Source: Turneriella sp. (GTDB lineage Bacteria > Spirochaetota > Leptospiria > Turneriellales > Turneriellaceae). From it: a DNA stretch of 64,000 nucleotides. The notes below the pieces were generated by a model. That model saw nothing but the letters and a program-made list of their open reading frames with translations. It was not told the origin of the DNA and ran no database searches. This document shows, piece by piece, positions 41,777-50,420 of this stretch. The DNA lies in NCBI GenBank assembly GCA_019186965.1, contig JABARV010000017.1:1-64000 (forward strand). The letters are read 5' to 3'. Position 1 is the stretch's first letter. Each line of letters opens with the position of its first letter. The translations under genes were made by a program, and so were the position numbers.

Positions 41777-41816
41777 CGTTACAAAAAGTAATTCTGGAAC
41801 AGAGCGTCAAATTCTT

Positions 41817-41839
41817 TGTTACACCTTTTTTGTGTAGCA
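41817..41839. promoter_or_regulatory. Inverted repeat upstream of fabG, candidate operator
   Basis: TGTTACAC (41817-41824) and GTGTAGCA (41832-41839) form an eight-base inverted repeat with one mismatch and a seven-base spacer, located 40 bases before the fabG start on the minus strand. More TGTAAC boxes occur on both sides of it. The arrangement is as expected for a dimeric repressor, TetR-type for example, but no regulator gene is adjacent. Confidence 0.3.
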
Positions 41840-41856
41840 TTTGTTACAGTAGGGAG

Positions 41857-41990
41857 CCTCATGCGCCAACTCGTGTAGTGCTTATGAAGAGGCAATTTTT
41901 TTGAGGATTTTTGTACGCGGTTCGCTTAAAAGTGCGAAATAGCGTACAAAAATTTGTAAAAAAAATTCTCTAACGAGCTGGCGCATGAGG
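41857..41990. repeat. 134-bp imperfect palindrome between fabG and mazEF
   Basis: The outer arms CCTCATGCGCCAACTCGT (41857-41874) and ACGAGCTGGCGCATGAGG (41973-41990) match over 18 bases with one mismatch. Inside, ATTTTTGTACGC (41907-41918) and GCGTACAAAAAT (41942-41953) match perfectly, and TTCGC/GCGAA continues to a small loop; the sequence in between pairs partly through A and T runs. The whole piece could fold into one long hairpin in DNA or RNA. No flanking duplication is visible. It may be a short non-autonomous mobile element or an unusual terminator or regulatory RNA. Confidence 0.75.
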
Positions 41991-42035
41991 TCGAAAAAAC
42001 CTTGACAGCGTAACTACAATGTAATCACATCGGTT

Positions 42036-42284
42036 GTGCTTCTACAAATTGTAAAGGTCGGTAATTCAAAGGGATTGAGAATTCCCAAAAATATTTTAGA
42101 GCAATACCACATTGAAGAGGAAGTCGAACTTTCTCCAACAAAGAATGGGCTGTTGATAAAACCAGTAAAAAGTAAAGCCCGCGCTGGATGGTCAAAGAAA
42201 TTTAAAGAAATGGCTGCCAATCGGGATGATAAGTTGCTTATGGGAGATTTTGGAAATTCTGATGATAAAGAATGGCAATGGTAG
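42036..42284 (+). CDS. mazE: MazE/AbrB-type antitoxin
   Basis: The 82-residue protein starts with an AbrB-like DNA-binding domain (QIVKVGNSKGLRIPKNILEQ, then VELSPTKNGLLIKP). The tail of about 30 residues is acidic and Trp-rich (DKEWQW), the part that in MazE-type antitoxins wraps the toxin. A GTG at 42036 is the start, with TTGACA at 42002-42007 upstream. It overlaps the toxin by 13 bases, the classic antitoxin-toxin order, and is expected to repress its own promoter. Confidence 0.88.
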   Translation: MLLQIVKVGNSKGLRIPKNILEQYHIEEEVELSPTKNGLLIKPVKSKARAGWSKKFKEMAANRDDKLLMGDFGNSDDKEWQW

Positions 42285-42601
42285 TCGAGCAGTATGATGT
42301 ATTTCTGGTCAATCTCGATCCAACTATTGGGCATGAGATTAAGAAAACCCGTCCGTGTCTCGTGATTTCGCCTGACGAAATGAATTTCAATATTTCAACG
42401 GTGATTATTGCACCCATGACAACCACCTCTCGAAGTTATCCCAGTCGAGTGAAGACTACTTTTTTGAAAAAAAGCGGCTATGTTGTTTTGGACCAAATTC
42501 GGACGGTCGACAAGATTCGTCTGGTTAAAAGGCTTGGTAAAATCAATATAGACGCCATCACGTCTATAAAATCGGTTATTCGCGAAATGCTTGTGGATTA
42601 G
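42272..42601 (+). CDS. mazF: MazF/PemK-type mRNA interferase toxin
   Basis: A 109-residue endoribonuclease toxin. VEQYDVFLVNLDPTIGHEIK with KTRPCLVISPDEM behind it is the PemK/MazF core; STVIIAPMTTTSRSYPSRV, VVLDQIRTVDKIRLVK follow in the expected order and hold the catalytic Arg and Ser/Thr residues. Toxins of this kind cut mRNA at short sequence motifs and halt growth. The ATG at 42272 (or a second at 42278) lies inside the antitoxin gene. A compound terminator follows at 42669-42717. Confidence 0.92.
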   Translation: MAMVVEQYDVFLVNLDPTIGHEIKKTRPCLVISPDEMNFNISTVIIAPMTTTSRSYPSRVKTTFLKKSGYVVLDQIRTVDKIRLVKRLGKINIDAITSIKSVIREMLVD

Positions 42602-42668
42602 CCCCGCAAATTTTAGACGACGTTAGATTTACAAGACGTCCCCAGCATCTTCGGGCATTGGCTTTGTG

Positions 42669-42717
42669 GCCACTGGCCTAACAGGTGCACGCACCCCAAG
42701 TGGCGTCTAATTTTTTT
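42669..42717 (+). terminator. Intrinsic terminator after mazF
   Basis: GCCACT and AGTGGC at 42699-42704 pair around a loop that itself contains GGTGCACGCACC, a second small hairpin. A run of seven T follows (42711-42717). TTAGACG at about 42613-42619 and CGTCTAA at 42704-42710 could extend the structure. The position 70-115 bases behind the toxin stop and 41 before nadE fits the end of the mazEF transcript. Confidence 0.55.
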
Positions 42718-42757
42718 GGTTTGCTCGACGTGTTGAAAGTACTCTATAAAATGTGCC

Positions 42758-43543
42758 ATGCCTCAACTTCCCGAATTTGACACAGTTACGTGTGCAAAAA
42801 ATCTTGTTACAAATCTTAAAGGTATGTTCCAAAAATTAGGGTTTTCGCGTACAGTTTTGGGGCTTTCGGGCGGGGTTGATTCTGCGCTTTCTTTGCGTCT
42901 TGCGTTAGAGGCTTTGGGGCGTGAAAATGTGCTCGCAGTAATTATGCCATACAAGACAGGAAATCCTAATTCAGAAAAGGATGCCCGCGAGCTTTGTGAA
43001 AAATTTAACGTTACGTACGAGGTGCATTCCATAACCCCCATGGCAGATGCCTACTTTGCAACAGATACGAATATAAACGCTGCGCGTAAAGGGAATGTTA
43101 TGGCAAGGTTACGGATGGTAATTTTGTACGATTTATCCGCACGTAATTCTGCATTGGTCTTGGGTACAAGTAATAGGACAGAAACTCTTTTAGGATATGC
43201 GACGATGTGGGGCGATATGGCGTGTGCTTTAAATCCGCTGGGAAATTTATTTAAATACCAGGTGTATTCTCTTGCACAGTATTTTGGTGTTACCGAAGCG
43301 ATTTTAAAAAAGGCGCCCAGCGCCGATTTATGGACAGGCCAAAGCGACGAGGGTGAGCTTGGTTTTACTTATGCTATTGCCGATTTAGTTTTATACTACT
43401 ACAGCGAAAAAAAATATTCGCGTGCCCAACTTGAAAATCTTGTTGTCGAACATGGAGAGGATGCTGGAGTTGTTGAAAAAATTTTATCGCGTATCGAGAA
43501 ATTTGCATACAAACGTAGCATGCCTCCTATTGTTCCGCTTTAA
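42758..43543 (+). CDS. nadE: NAD synthetase, ammonia-dependent type
   Basis: The 261-residue protein makes NAD from deamido-NAD, ATP and ammonia. The ATP pyrophosphatase signature is SGGVDS at residues 37-42, followed by TSNRTETLLGYATMWGDMACALNPLGN and KKAPSADLWTGQSDEGELGF, both typical for NadE. No glutaminase domain is present, so ammonia must come from another source. ATG at 42758 is at the start of the conserved region. A flavoprotein gene follows after 12 bases. Confidence 0.95.
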   Translation: MPQLPEFDTVTCAKNLVTNLKGMFQKLGFSRTVLGLSGGVDSALSLRLALEALGRENVLAVIMPYKTGNPNSEKDARELCEKFNVTYEVHSITPMADAYFATDTNINAARKGNVMARLRMVILYDLSARNSALVLGTSNRTETLLGYATMWGDMACALNPLGNLFKYQVYSLAQYFGVTEAILKKAPSADLWTGQSDEGELGFTYAIADLVLYYYSEKKYSRAQLENLVVEHGEDAGVVEKILSRIEKFAYKRSMPPIVPL

Positions 43544-43555
43544 TCGAAAGCGTAG

Positions 43556-45157
43556 ATGAAAGAAAATTTAGAAGAAGAAAATATAGATCATAAAAATACC
43601 GACATAAGCCGCAAGGGTTTTATTTCTATACTTGCCTCGTTATTTTTAATTTTTTCAGGAGTTTTGTGGTTTAAGTGGCGGCGTAAAGAAATCCCAACAA
43701 AGTTTATAGGCCCTACGGTCGAAAGAGGCCATGCTATACGTGAAAATTTTTTAATTCCTGAAGGTCTAACTCCAAGCAGCGTGGAAACGGCAATTATTGG
43801 CGGCGGGATTAGCGGGCTTTCCGCTGCATGGTATTTACGAAAGCACGGGTATGCAAATTTCCAGCTTTTCGAGTTAGAAGACAAAACAGGAGGAAATTCT
43901 ATATCAGGAGAAAACCGTTTAGGTAAATACCCGTGGGGAGCACATTATTTACCAACCCCCGGCGAGAATGCGCATTACGTAAAAGAATTGCTGGAGGAAG
44001 TGGGTGCTCTAAAAAATGGAAAGTACGATGAACGCTATTTGGTACACGAAGTAGAGGAGCGCCTTTTCATTTATGGAATTTGGCAAGCAGGGCTTAAGCC
44101 CCTTATGGGTGCACGTGCAGAAGAAAGGCGCGAGTTTGAATACTTCAAGGACTTGATTGTGTCGTACATGCACGCGAAAGGGCGTGATGGAAAAAGTGCA
44201 TTTACAATCCCTGTGAGTAAATCATCGCGTGACCCTAAATTCCTCGCGTTTGATCGTATGCTTGCGTCGGAGTTTCTCGCATCGCATAATTTAAAATCGC
44301 GACGATTTTTATGGTATATCGACTATTGCTTACGCGACGAGTTTGGGTCAAACCACACAAATACAAGCGCATGGGCTCTTTTACACTATTTTGCCTCTCG
44401 CGAACACGCGCACAATTTGGTTTGGCCAGAAGGAAACGGCTTTTTGGCGGATTACTTAAGAGGCCAGGTAAATTCGCATGTACTAACAGGATACACGCTG
44501 CGCAGTATTGTAAAAGAAAAAACGGGATATAAACTTTATTTTACTAACTACCTACAAGAAAAGCCTGTTTGTATTCGTGCAAAAAATATCGTTTTTTCTG
44601 CGCCTAAATTTATCCTCCCTTACGTTTATCCAGAACTTAAGAAAGATAAAAAAGAGGCGTTACATTCTTTCGCGTACTCTCCATGGATGACAGCAAACAT
44701 TTTGGTTAACCATTTTGCTGAAGAAGAACCTGCATGGGATAACGTTACGTTTGCGTCTAAATCTTTAGGGTATGTTGTAGCGGAACACCAAAAAATTGGG
44801 AAATTACCGCATGCACGTACGCTAACATTTTTCCACGCCTTCGACGAGGACGACACCTTGCATAGCCGTAGAAAACTTTTGTCGATGCGAGAAGGTGAAG
44901 CTATAGAATTTATCCTTCGCGAACTTGAAGTGCCGCATCCCAATATTCGTGAAAATATTGAAGAGGTGGGAGTTTACCGTTGGGCGCATGCAATGGTGCG
45001 TCCAGTACCAGGTTTTATTTCAGGGGAAGGGGTGAGGCTTTTGGATAAGATTGATACTAATTTTTTCGCTGCACATTCCGACCTTTCGGGTATGAGCAAC
45101 TTTGAAGAAGCGCAATACCGTGGCGTAATTGCCGCAAAAAAGGTTTTGAATACTTAA
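43556..45157 (+). CDS. FAD-dependent amine-oxidase-like protein with N-terminal membrane or Tat segment
   Basis: A 533-residue protein. The N-terminal SRKGFISILASLFLIFSGV is a hydrophobic segment preceded by an RK pair, similar to a Tat signal (SRRxF, here SRKGF) or a simple membrane anchor. The FAD-binding motif IIGGGISGLSAAWYLRKHG lies near residue 79, with the ELEDKTGGNS segment behind it. The C-terminal FFAAHSDLSGMSNFEEAQYRG matches the last FAD contact of flavin amine oxidases. The folding flavoprotein would act outside the cytoplasm. Substrate is unknown; it lies between nadE and a sugar transporter gene. Confidence 0.78.
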   Translation: MKENLEEENIDHKNTDISRKGFISILASLFLIFSGVLWFKWRRKEIPTKFIGPTVERGHAIRENFLIPEGLTPSSVETAIIGGGISGLSAAWYLRKHGYANFQLFELEDKTGGNSISGENRLGKYPWGAHYLPTPGENAHYVKELLEEVGALKNGKYDERYLVHEVEERLFIYGIWQAGLKPLMGARAEERREFEYFKDLIVSYMHAKGRDGKSAFTIPVSKSSRDPKFLAFDRMLASEFLASHNLKSRRFLWYIDYCLRDEFGSNHTNTSAWALLHYFASREHAHNLVWPEGNGFLADYLRGQVNSHVLTGYTLRSIVKEKTGYKLYFTNYLQEKPVCIRAKNIVFSAPKFILPYVYPELKKDKKEALHSFAYSPWMTANILVNHFAEEEPAWDNVTFASKSLGYVVAEHQKIGKLPHARTLTFFHAFDEDDTLHSRRKLLSMREGEAIEFILRELEVPHPNIRENIEEVGVYRWAHAMVRPVPGFISGEGVRLLDKIDTNFFAAHSDLSGMSNFEEAQYRGVIAAKKVLNT

Positions 45158-45166
45158 GGATAGGTT

Positions 45167-45418
45167 ATGGATTATCTTGGCTTCGTTGCTGGTGTTTTGA
45201 CAACATTTTCTTTTGTACCGCAGGTAATACGTATTTACCAAACAAAATCGGGGCGCGATATTTCGTTTTGGATGATGTTTCTTTTTAGCGTTGGCGTAAG
45301 TCTGTGGCTCTTTTACGGAATTCTTCTGAGGAGTGCGCCCATTATTTTTTCCAACGCAGTAACGCTTATGTTGGTTCTTATAATTATTGTTATGAAGTTA
45401 TTTTATAAAAGCCGTTAG
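45167..45418 (+). CDS. SemiSWEET-type sugar transporter
   Basis: An 83-residue protein with three membrane helices. The first carries the PQ-loop motif FVPQ (residues 16-19), followed by VIRIYQTKSGRDISFWMMFL, which is very typical of bacterial SemiSWEETs. Two such subunits form one sugar pore. Known members include a structurally solved Leptospira protein, which supports the spirochaete guess. It follows the flavoprotein after nine bases and is convergent with the next gene (4 bases apart). Confidence 0.9.
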   Translation: MDYLGFVAGVLTTFSFVPQVIRIYQTKSGRDISFWMMFLFSVGVSLWLFYGILLRSAPIIFSNAVTLMLVLIIIVMKLFYKSR

Positions 45419-45422
45419 TTCT

Positions 45423-46127
45423 TTATTGAAAAAAATAGCCACGGTAAAGAGCAACGGATGCAAACGCACACGAAGCGTAAATTTTAAGAAGCCAAGGTTC
45501 CCTTTTGCGCAGTAGCCAATCTATAAGGCCAGTAGCCATCGCGCTTATAAGAAGGGTAAATCCAGTATTTAAGAAATCGAAATTATAAGAAAAGGCTGCG
45601 TAAGAAGCGGCGCTAATAAGTACCATATCAAAAAAATCTGCCCAGCGCATAGAGCGCGAATACGATTTAAACGTGCGGCCATAATTACGAAAAAAACGGA
45701 GTATATTAGGGATAATATTTTTCAAAAAATTACGGAATCTTTTTCCAAAAGTTTTTTTATCGAGAACAATGCGTTCCGCCGTCCCCAAAAATTCGGTTTG
45801 TATACGGTAATTACCGCCAATAAGTTCAAGAACAGGAGTGTCGGGAAGCGAACTAAAATCCTTGTGGTAAATACTTAAAATGTCGGTTAAGTCTGTAAGT
45901 GCTCCTGTTTTGAGATCTTTTTCGCGTAAAACGACGCCATTTTTTATTATACTTTCAAAGTGCTCTCCCCGCAGAGTTTTTACTTCGAGGCGTACTTGGC
46001 CGGTACTGCGGTTTACTTCAACCTTGATTTGGTCGTAATGCGGTGTAACGGTGTTAAAAATTTCAGGATATTCCCATTGCCCAGGATGGGTTACAGGTTG
46101 TTTGATATTTGACCATTGGTACCGCAT
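45423..46127 (-). CDS. Membrane protein of unknown function, 234 residues
   Basis: The N-terminal 130 residues are soluble, with beta-type pattern (IKVEVNRSTGQVRLEVKTLRG, PVLELIGGNYRIQTEFLG). They are followed by an amphipathic and basic region (FGKRFRNFLKNIIP) and three membrane helices between about 165 and 232. No family is recognised. The gene is divergent from the sulfatase-fold gene, with 80 bases in between, and convergent with SemiSWEET. An envelope role is all that can be inferred. Confidence 0.72.
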   Translation of the reverse strand: MRYQWSNIKQPVTHPGQWEYPEIFNTVTPHYDQIKVEVNRSTGQVRLEVKTLRGEHFESIIKNGVVLREKDLKTGALTDLTDILSIYHKDFSSLPDTPVLELIGGNYRIQTEFLGTAERIVLDKKTFGKRFRNFLKNIIPNILRFFRNYGRTFKSYSRSMRWADFFDMVLISAASYAAFSYNFDFLNTGFTLLISAMATGLIDWLLRKREPWLLKIYASCAFASVALYRGYFFQ

Positions 46128-46207
46128 ACTTATTTATCGGTTTACTTCATTAAATGGATTATAGTGTAAGAAGTGACGGTAAGTTTTAAGTTTAGGAATA
46201 TCCGCAA

Positions 46208-48061
46208 ATGATTGCTTTTTTCGCTGTTTTTATTTCTATTTTTTTTGTACACCACCTATTTGTTCTCTTTTTTGTCGAAACTTCGGCGTTTGGCCTTGTC
46301 GATTTACTATCGCTCTTAAGCGCAGATATAGGCGTGTCTCTATTTTTGGGAATGGCGTATATTTATTTTTATAACTTAGGTACAAATAGCGGAAAAAAAA
46401 TACTATATGGAATAAGTTTTACTTTAACTTTATTTCTTGTACTATCATTTGGTTTTTCGCGTCTTTACCAGCGCCCGTTTACTTGGTCCTTTGTACGGCT
46501 TGATTCTACATCTATCTGGAAAGAGAATTTTGTTTCTGCTTTTTATGAATTTGGATTTGTCGATTTAATCTTTTTTATTATACTTTTACGCCTCTTTAGG
46601 CTTGCATTTAAATATACGCAAAAAGTAACATTTTACAATTCGCGTACAAAATTTTTAGTTTTAGGAATATCTCTTTTTTTAGCGGTAAGCGGCTATTTTC
46701 TTTCGTGGAAAAAACCCAATGTCCTTACAAACCCTATTATAACATCTTTAATTAAGAAGCCCCACCGTGCAATTTTAGGCGAAAGCGTGGCGCCAGAGGA
46801 CACAATTCCCGAACTCGATAGCCTTCAAGGCGGCTTCGTAAAATCTCCAAAAATTGAACGAGGGGTAGAGAAAAATATAATTCTATATTTTTTGGAATCG
46901 ACACCTGCTTCAGTTATCGACAAAAAAGTAAACGGTAAAGACGTTACTCCAAATTTAAATAGATTTAAGAAAAAATCGCTTTATTTCAATAGGCACTACG
47001 CCAATTTCCCGCTGAGCATTAACGCGTTTTACAATGCGTTTTGTGGCGCTTACGCCCTTCCCGATGGCGCTTGGGTTTCTTTGAAAATTCCCGATTTTAA
47101 AATTAAATGCCTATCACAAATTTTGAAAAAACACGGCTATCGGAATATTGCGCTCCACGCGGGGTATTTAGGGTATGCGAAACAAAAACGGTTTATCGAG
47201 AAACGCAATTTTGATTTCATGGCGGATGCACAAACGCTCAAAGTGCCGCCGTACGAAAAGGGGATGGGGCCTTGGGGGGCAGCGGACGAACGGGCGTTAA
47301 TTAAACCCCTTGTCGATTTCGCCAACGCGGATAAAAAAAAGCCTTTTTTCGCGGTTGTTTTTGCGTTTGCTCCGCACCACCCGTATAACATTCCAGAAGG
47401 TTTTCCTCCATTTGCTACAGGGAAAGAGGCGTTAAAAAAGCAACAGCGAGATTACTTTAATTCCCTTCATTTCGCAGACACTGCGTTTGAGGCAATTCGG
47501 GCGGCCTTAGAAAAAGAAGATATTTTAGAAGATACCGTCCTCATTGTATTTGGCGACCACGGCGAAGCTTTTTACGAGCACAAAGGAAATTATAACCACC
47601 CGTTTTACATTTACGAAGAAAACGTACACGTACCTTTTTTCTTATGGTATAAAGGAGTCTCTCCTGCGGTAAGCGAGCGCGTAACAAGCCACGTCGATAT
47701 CTTGCCGACAGTCTTAGATATTTTAGGTTTATCAAAAGAAATAACGCCGTACCACGTTGGCCGCTCTATGCTTAAAGGCGGTCCACAAACAATGGCGTAC
47801 CTACAAGCGTTTTGGAACGAGGAGTTCTCTGGTATTGTCGATAGCCGTTTTAAATTTATTCGCAGCGAAGCGGGGGACTTGGAACTTTACGACCTTATAG
47901 AAGACGCTGGCGAAAAAAATAACCTTGCGCAAAGGCTTCCCGAAATAACAAAACAGTACGATGTACGTACGCGGCATGCCTTCCAGCAAAAAGCGGCGTA
48001 TTATAAAAAATTTGCAAACTACGATTTAGTACGCTTTTCGCCGTCGAGCCAAGATAGGTAA
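46208..48061 (+). CDS. LtaS-like sulfatase-fold membrane enzyme
   Basis: A 617-residue protein with four or five N-terminal membrane helices (about 1-185) and an extracytoplasmic sulfatase/alkaline phosphatase-type domain. NIILYFLESTPASVIDKKV holds the first metal ligand, NRHYANFPLSINAFYNAFCG the nucleophile region (Ser or Thr as in LtaS-type enzymes rather than Cys of true sulfatases), APHHPYNIP and IVFGDHGEAFYEHKGNYNHP the other metal ligands. Enzymes of this architecture transfer phosphoglycerol or phosphoethanolamine to envelope polymers and lipids. The likely substrate here would be lipid A or a glycan (inference). Confidence 0.85.
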   Translation: MIAFFAVFISIFFVHHLFVLFFVETSAFGLVDLLSLLSADIGVSLFLGMAYIYFYNLGTNSGKKILYGISFTLTLFLVLSFGFSRLYQRPFTWSFVRLDSTSIWKENFVSAFYEFGFVDLIFFIILLRLFRLAFKYTQKVTFYNSRTKFLVLGISLFLAVSGYFLSWKKPNVLTNPIITSLIKKPHRAILGESVAPEDTIPELDSLQGGFVKSPKIERGVEKNIILYFLESTPASVIDKKVNGKDVTPNLNRFKKKSLYFNRHYANFPLSINAFYNAFCGAYALPDGAWVSLKIPDFKIKCLSQILKKHGYRNIALHAGYLGYAKQKRFIEKRNFDFMADAQTLKVPPYEKGMGPWGAADERALIKPLVDFANADKKKPFFAVVFAFAPHHPYNIPEGFPPFATGKEALKKQQRDYFNSLHFADTAFEAIRAALEKEDILEDTVLIVFGDHGEAFYEHKGNYNHPFYIYEENVHVPFFLWYKGVSPAVSERVTSHVDILPTVLDILGLSKEITPYHVGRSMLKGGPQTMAYLQAFWNEEFSGIVDSRFKFIRSEAGDLELYDLIEDAGEKNNLAQRLPEITKQYDVRTRHAFQQKAAYYKKFANYDLVRFSPSSQDR

Positions 48062-48066
48062 AATTA

Positions 48067-49416
48067 TCATTTATTCTTTTGGCCGGCAAGCCACTGTGGT
48101 TGGTTGCGGACGCGCCTTTTTGACCATTTTATTTCTTTAAATTTTTCACGTAGCGCTTCTTCTTTGTATGCAACGTGTTGTTTGGGAGCGTCTTTCTCTA
48201 TTTCATTTTGGTAATTGCGGTACCACGTTGCTTCTTCTTTTGTGAGATAATTTTCGAGTTTAAGGTATGGTAGTTTTACTTTAAGCTGGTTTAACGCCGC
48301 ACGGGCAAGAGGAGTAAGATTTTCTAAATTTTGTACGTTGTTCGAGTTGGGAAATGCGGCCTTAATTTCTTTAAGAGCGTCTCGAACTTCGTCTTGCCAC
48401 GATGTGTAGAGGAGGACATCCGCGCCGGCTTTTAATGCCGCTACAGGCGGGGCCAATTTTTTATAGTGGATAGATACAGCGTTCATCTCCATTGCGTCGG
48501 TAAATATTAGTCCTTTAAACTTAAGTTCAGTACGCAAAATATCCGAAAGCCATTTTTTTGAAAGCGTTGCTGGATAGTTTGCATCAATTTGTGGATAAAG
48601 GATGTGTGCCGTCATTACTGCACGGGCACCCAGGCGGATTGACTCACGAAAAGGAACAAGCTCTCCTTTACGGAGTTCGTCCAAACTCTTGTCGATAACA
48701 GGGAGCGCCCAATGGCTGTCGACACGAGTGTCGCCGTGTCCGGGAAAATGTTTGATAACAGGTAACGCTCCGCCTTCACGAAAAGCGGCACGAGCGCCTT
48801 GTTCAAAAGGTAGCGCACACGCTAAAACCGCCTTCAGCGTATCACCGAATGCGCGAATCCCAATAACTGGATTTTCAGGATTGTTATTTATATCGAGAAC
48901 CGGCGCAAAAAAAACTTGGATGCCTTGTTTAGAAAGGCCACGCGATACGTGGTACCCTGTTGCAAAGCAAAGTTGGCTGTCTCCCGTTTTTCCTAAATCC
49001 GCAGCCGGAGGCGTTTGCAAAACCCCATCAACGGCACGTTTCACATAGCCGCCTTCTTGATCGGTGGAAATAAGAAGGGGTGGAAGTCCTATAGATTCGG
49101 TATAATTTTGGAGGTCATTTGTAAAACGCTGCGTCTTTTCTGCGTTCTCGAAATTAAATCCAAAAAAGATAATCCCCCCCGGTTTTATTGTAGCGATTAA
49201 TTTTTTGTTTTGTTCATTCAGCTCTGTGCCCGGAATAGCAATGTGGAGTACTTGGCCTGCCAAAGCTGTTTCATCGAGTAAGTTGAGCGAACGCACCAAA
49301 ATTTTCTGGGTTAAACTTTCGAAACGTTTTAAACGGTAGATATGGTAGTAAAAAAGAAATCCGATTAAACATAGAAGCATGGTAACAATAATCCAAAATG
49401 TGGGCTTTTTTTTCAT
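48067..49416 (-). CDS. Glycoside hydrolase family 3, NagZ-like beta-N-acetylglucosaminidase
   Basis: The 449-residue protein has a membrane anchor or signal (about 6-26) and a GH3 domain. LISTDQEGGYVKRA, the KHFPGHGDTRVDSHWALP loop with the catalytic Asp-His pair of NagZ enzymes, and LIFTDAMEMNAV with the nucleophile Asp are all present. NagZ removes GlcNAc from muropeptides during peptidoglycan recycling and is usually cytoplasmic; the N-terminal helix points to the periplasm. A C-terminal tail of about 80 residues is Lys-rich. It overlaps the next minus-strand gene by four bases. Confidence 0.9.
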   Translation of the reverse strand: MKKKPTFWIIVTMLLCLIGFLFYYHIYRLKRFESLTQKILVRSLNLLDETALAGQVLHIAIPGTELNEQNKKLIATIKPGGIIFFGFNFENAEKTQRFTNDLQNYTESIGLPPLLISTDQEGGYVKRAVDGVLQTPPAADLGKTGDSQLCFATGYHVSRGLSKQGIQVFFAPVLDINNNPENPVIGIRAFGDTLKAVLACALPFEQGARAAFREGGALPVIKHFPGHGDTRVDSHWALPVIDKSLDELRKGELVPFRESIRLGARAVMTAHILYPQIDANYPATLSKKWLSDILRTELKFKGLIFTDAMEMNAVSIHYKKLAPPVAALKAGADVLLYTSWQDEVRDALKEIKAAFPNSNNVQNLENLTPLARAALNQLKVKLPYLKLENYLTKEEATWYRNYQNEIEKDAPKQHVAYKEEALREKFKEIKWSKRRVRNQPQWLAGQKNK

Positions 49417-50420
49417 AAATTTGTTCCAACTCCAAGAGAAAACAGTGCGTAGTAATAAGGAATTTTTTGTGAAGCGATATAGCCTAAAGAAAGCGTTGAA
49501 GCTAAATTTAAATTTTGTGAAATTTTATAAACGGCAATAACCCCTGTTTCGGCAATTGGCAAGTAGAACGCTTGCGCTTCACGCCCCGAAAGGGTTCCTG
49601 TAACGACGCCTCCCGTAAGAAATAAAGAAACGCTCCAGTTTTGGCGCGCTAAAAGCTCTGAACGGATTCCTAATTGTGCAAAGTAAAAATAGCCGCTTAC
49701 AATATCCTGTTTGCCCGCTTGGTTCCACGCCCCCATTTGTGCAAACGGGATAAGGCGTGGTATAAAAAGGTTTGCGCTCAGCGCGAACTTGATTCCTCCG
49801 CCTGCCTTAAAGTATTGTCCTGCTTTACCAAAAGGATAAATAAAAAGCGGCTCCAGCGAAGCATTCCATTGGGAGTGGGTTGTGGTCGTAGGTATAACTT
49901 TTGCGACGGTAGGGGTAGGGGATTCTTTTATGAATGTTCGCGCTAAATCGACAAGTTTTTTGGCAAAGTCTTCAGCGGAAGGCTCCATGCCGCCCATGAG
50001 GGGGTAAGTAATATGTAGTTTTTCATCGCCCGAAATAGGCTCTATTACATTTAATTCTATAGAAGGCTTTTCTCCTTGCGTTATTTTTCCCATAACGAGT
50101 AGCCGTGCGTTTTGTTCAAGCGCGACGCGGAGTGCGAGCAAAGTGTCGCCGTAACCCGAATAGACGCCGAGTTCAATTTCGCGCTCGGTTTGTTTTGCCC
50201 ATGTATCTTCTTGTATAAAGGTGAGTTCTGGACGTTCCCCAATTTTTTTTGCAAATGTCTTGTAGAGTAATTCCCGCGAGAGTGGTTTTTCGATGGCAGC
50301 TTTGGGTTCAAAATAAAGTAACAAAATGCGGCTTTTGGTTGTGTTTTGTGCCGCAAGCGGAAAAAGGGTTATAAGCAAATAAAGAGTAAGTAATACATGC
50401 AAAAGGAAGTAGCCTTTCAT
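49413..50420 (-). CDS. Exported protein, probable C-terminal beta-barrel
   Basis: The 335-residue protein has a signal peptide (about 1-25, LLITLFPLAAQ), a soluble region of about 140 residues with RILLLYFEPKAAIEKPLSREL and a Tyr-rich segment, a Thr/Pro linker near residue 180, and a C-terminal part of alternating residues (SLEPLFIYPFGKAGQYFKAG, LFLTGGVVTGTLSGRE) typical of an outer membrane barrel. The soluble part might resemble CsgG/LpoB-like or TolB-type domains but I cannot confirm it. It is coupled by a four-base overlap to the GH3 gene and by one base to the gene upstream. Confidence 0.72.
   Translation of the reverse strand: MKGYFLLHVLLTLYLLITLFPLAAQNTTKSRILLLYFEPKAAIEKPLSRELLYKTFAKKIGERPELTFIQEDTWAKQTEREIELGVYSGYGDTLLALRVALEQNARLLVMGKITQGEKPSIELNVIEPISGDEKLHITYPLMGGMEPSAEDFAKKLVDLARTFIKESPTPTVAKVIPTTTTHSQWNASLEPLFIYPFGKAGQYFKAGGGIKFALSANLFIPRLIPFAQMGAWNQAGKQDIVSGYFYFAQLGIRSELLARQNWSVSLFLTGGVVTGTLSGREAQAFYLPIAETGVIAVYKISQNLNLASTLSLGYIASQKIPYYYALFSLGVGTNL

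Noticed and set aside
42002-42035. A full promoter with TTGACA for mazEF
   Set aside because: The TTGACA is clear, but no -10 box stands at 16-18 bases; TACAAT at 42014 is too close to it, so I list only the -35-like word in the antitoxin entry.
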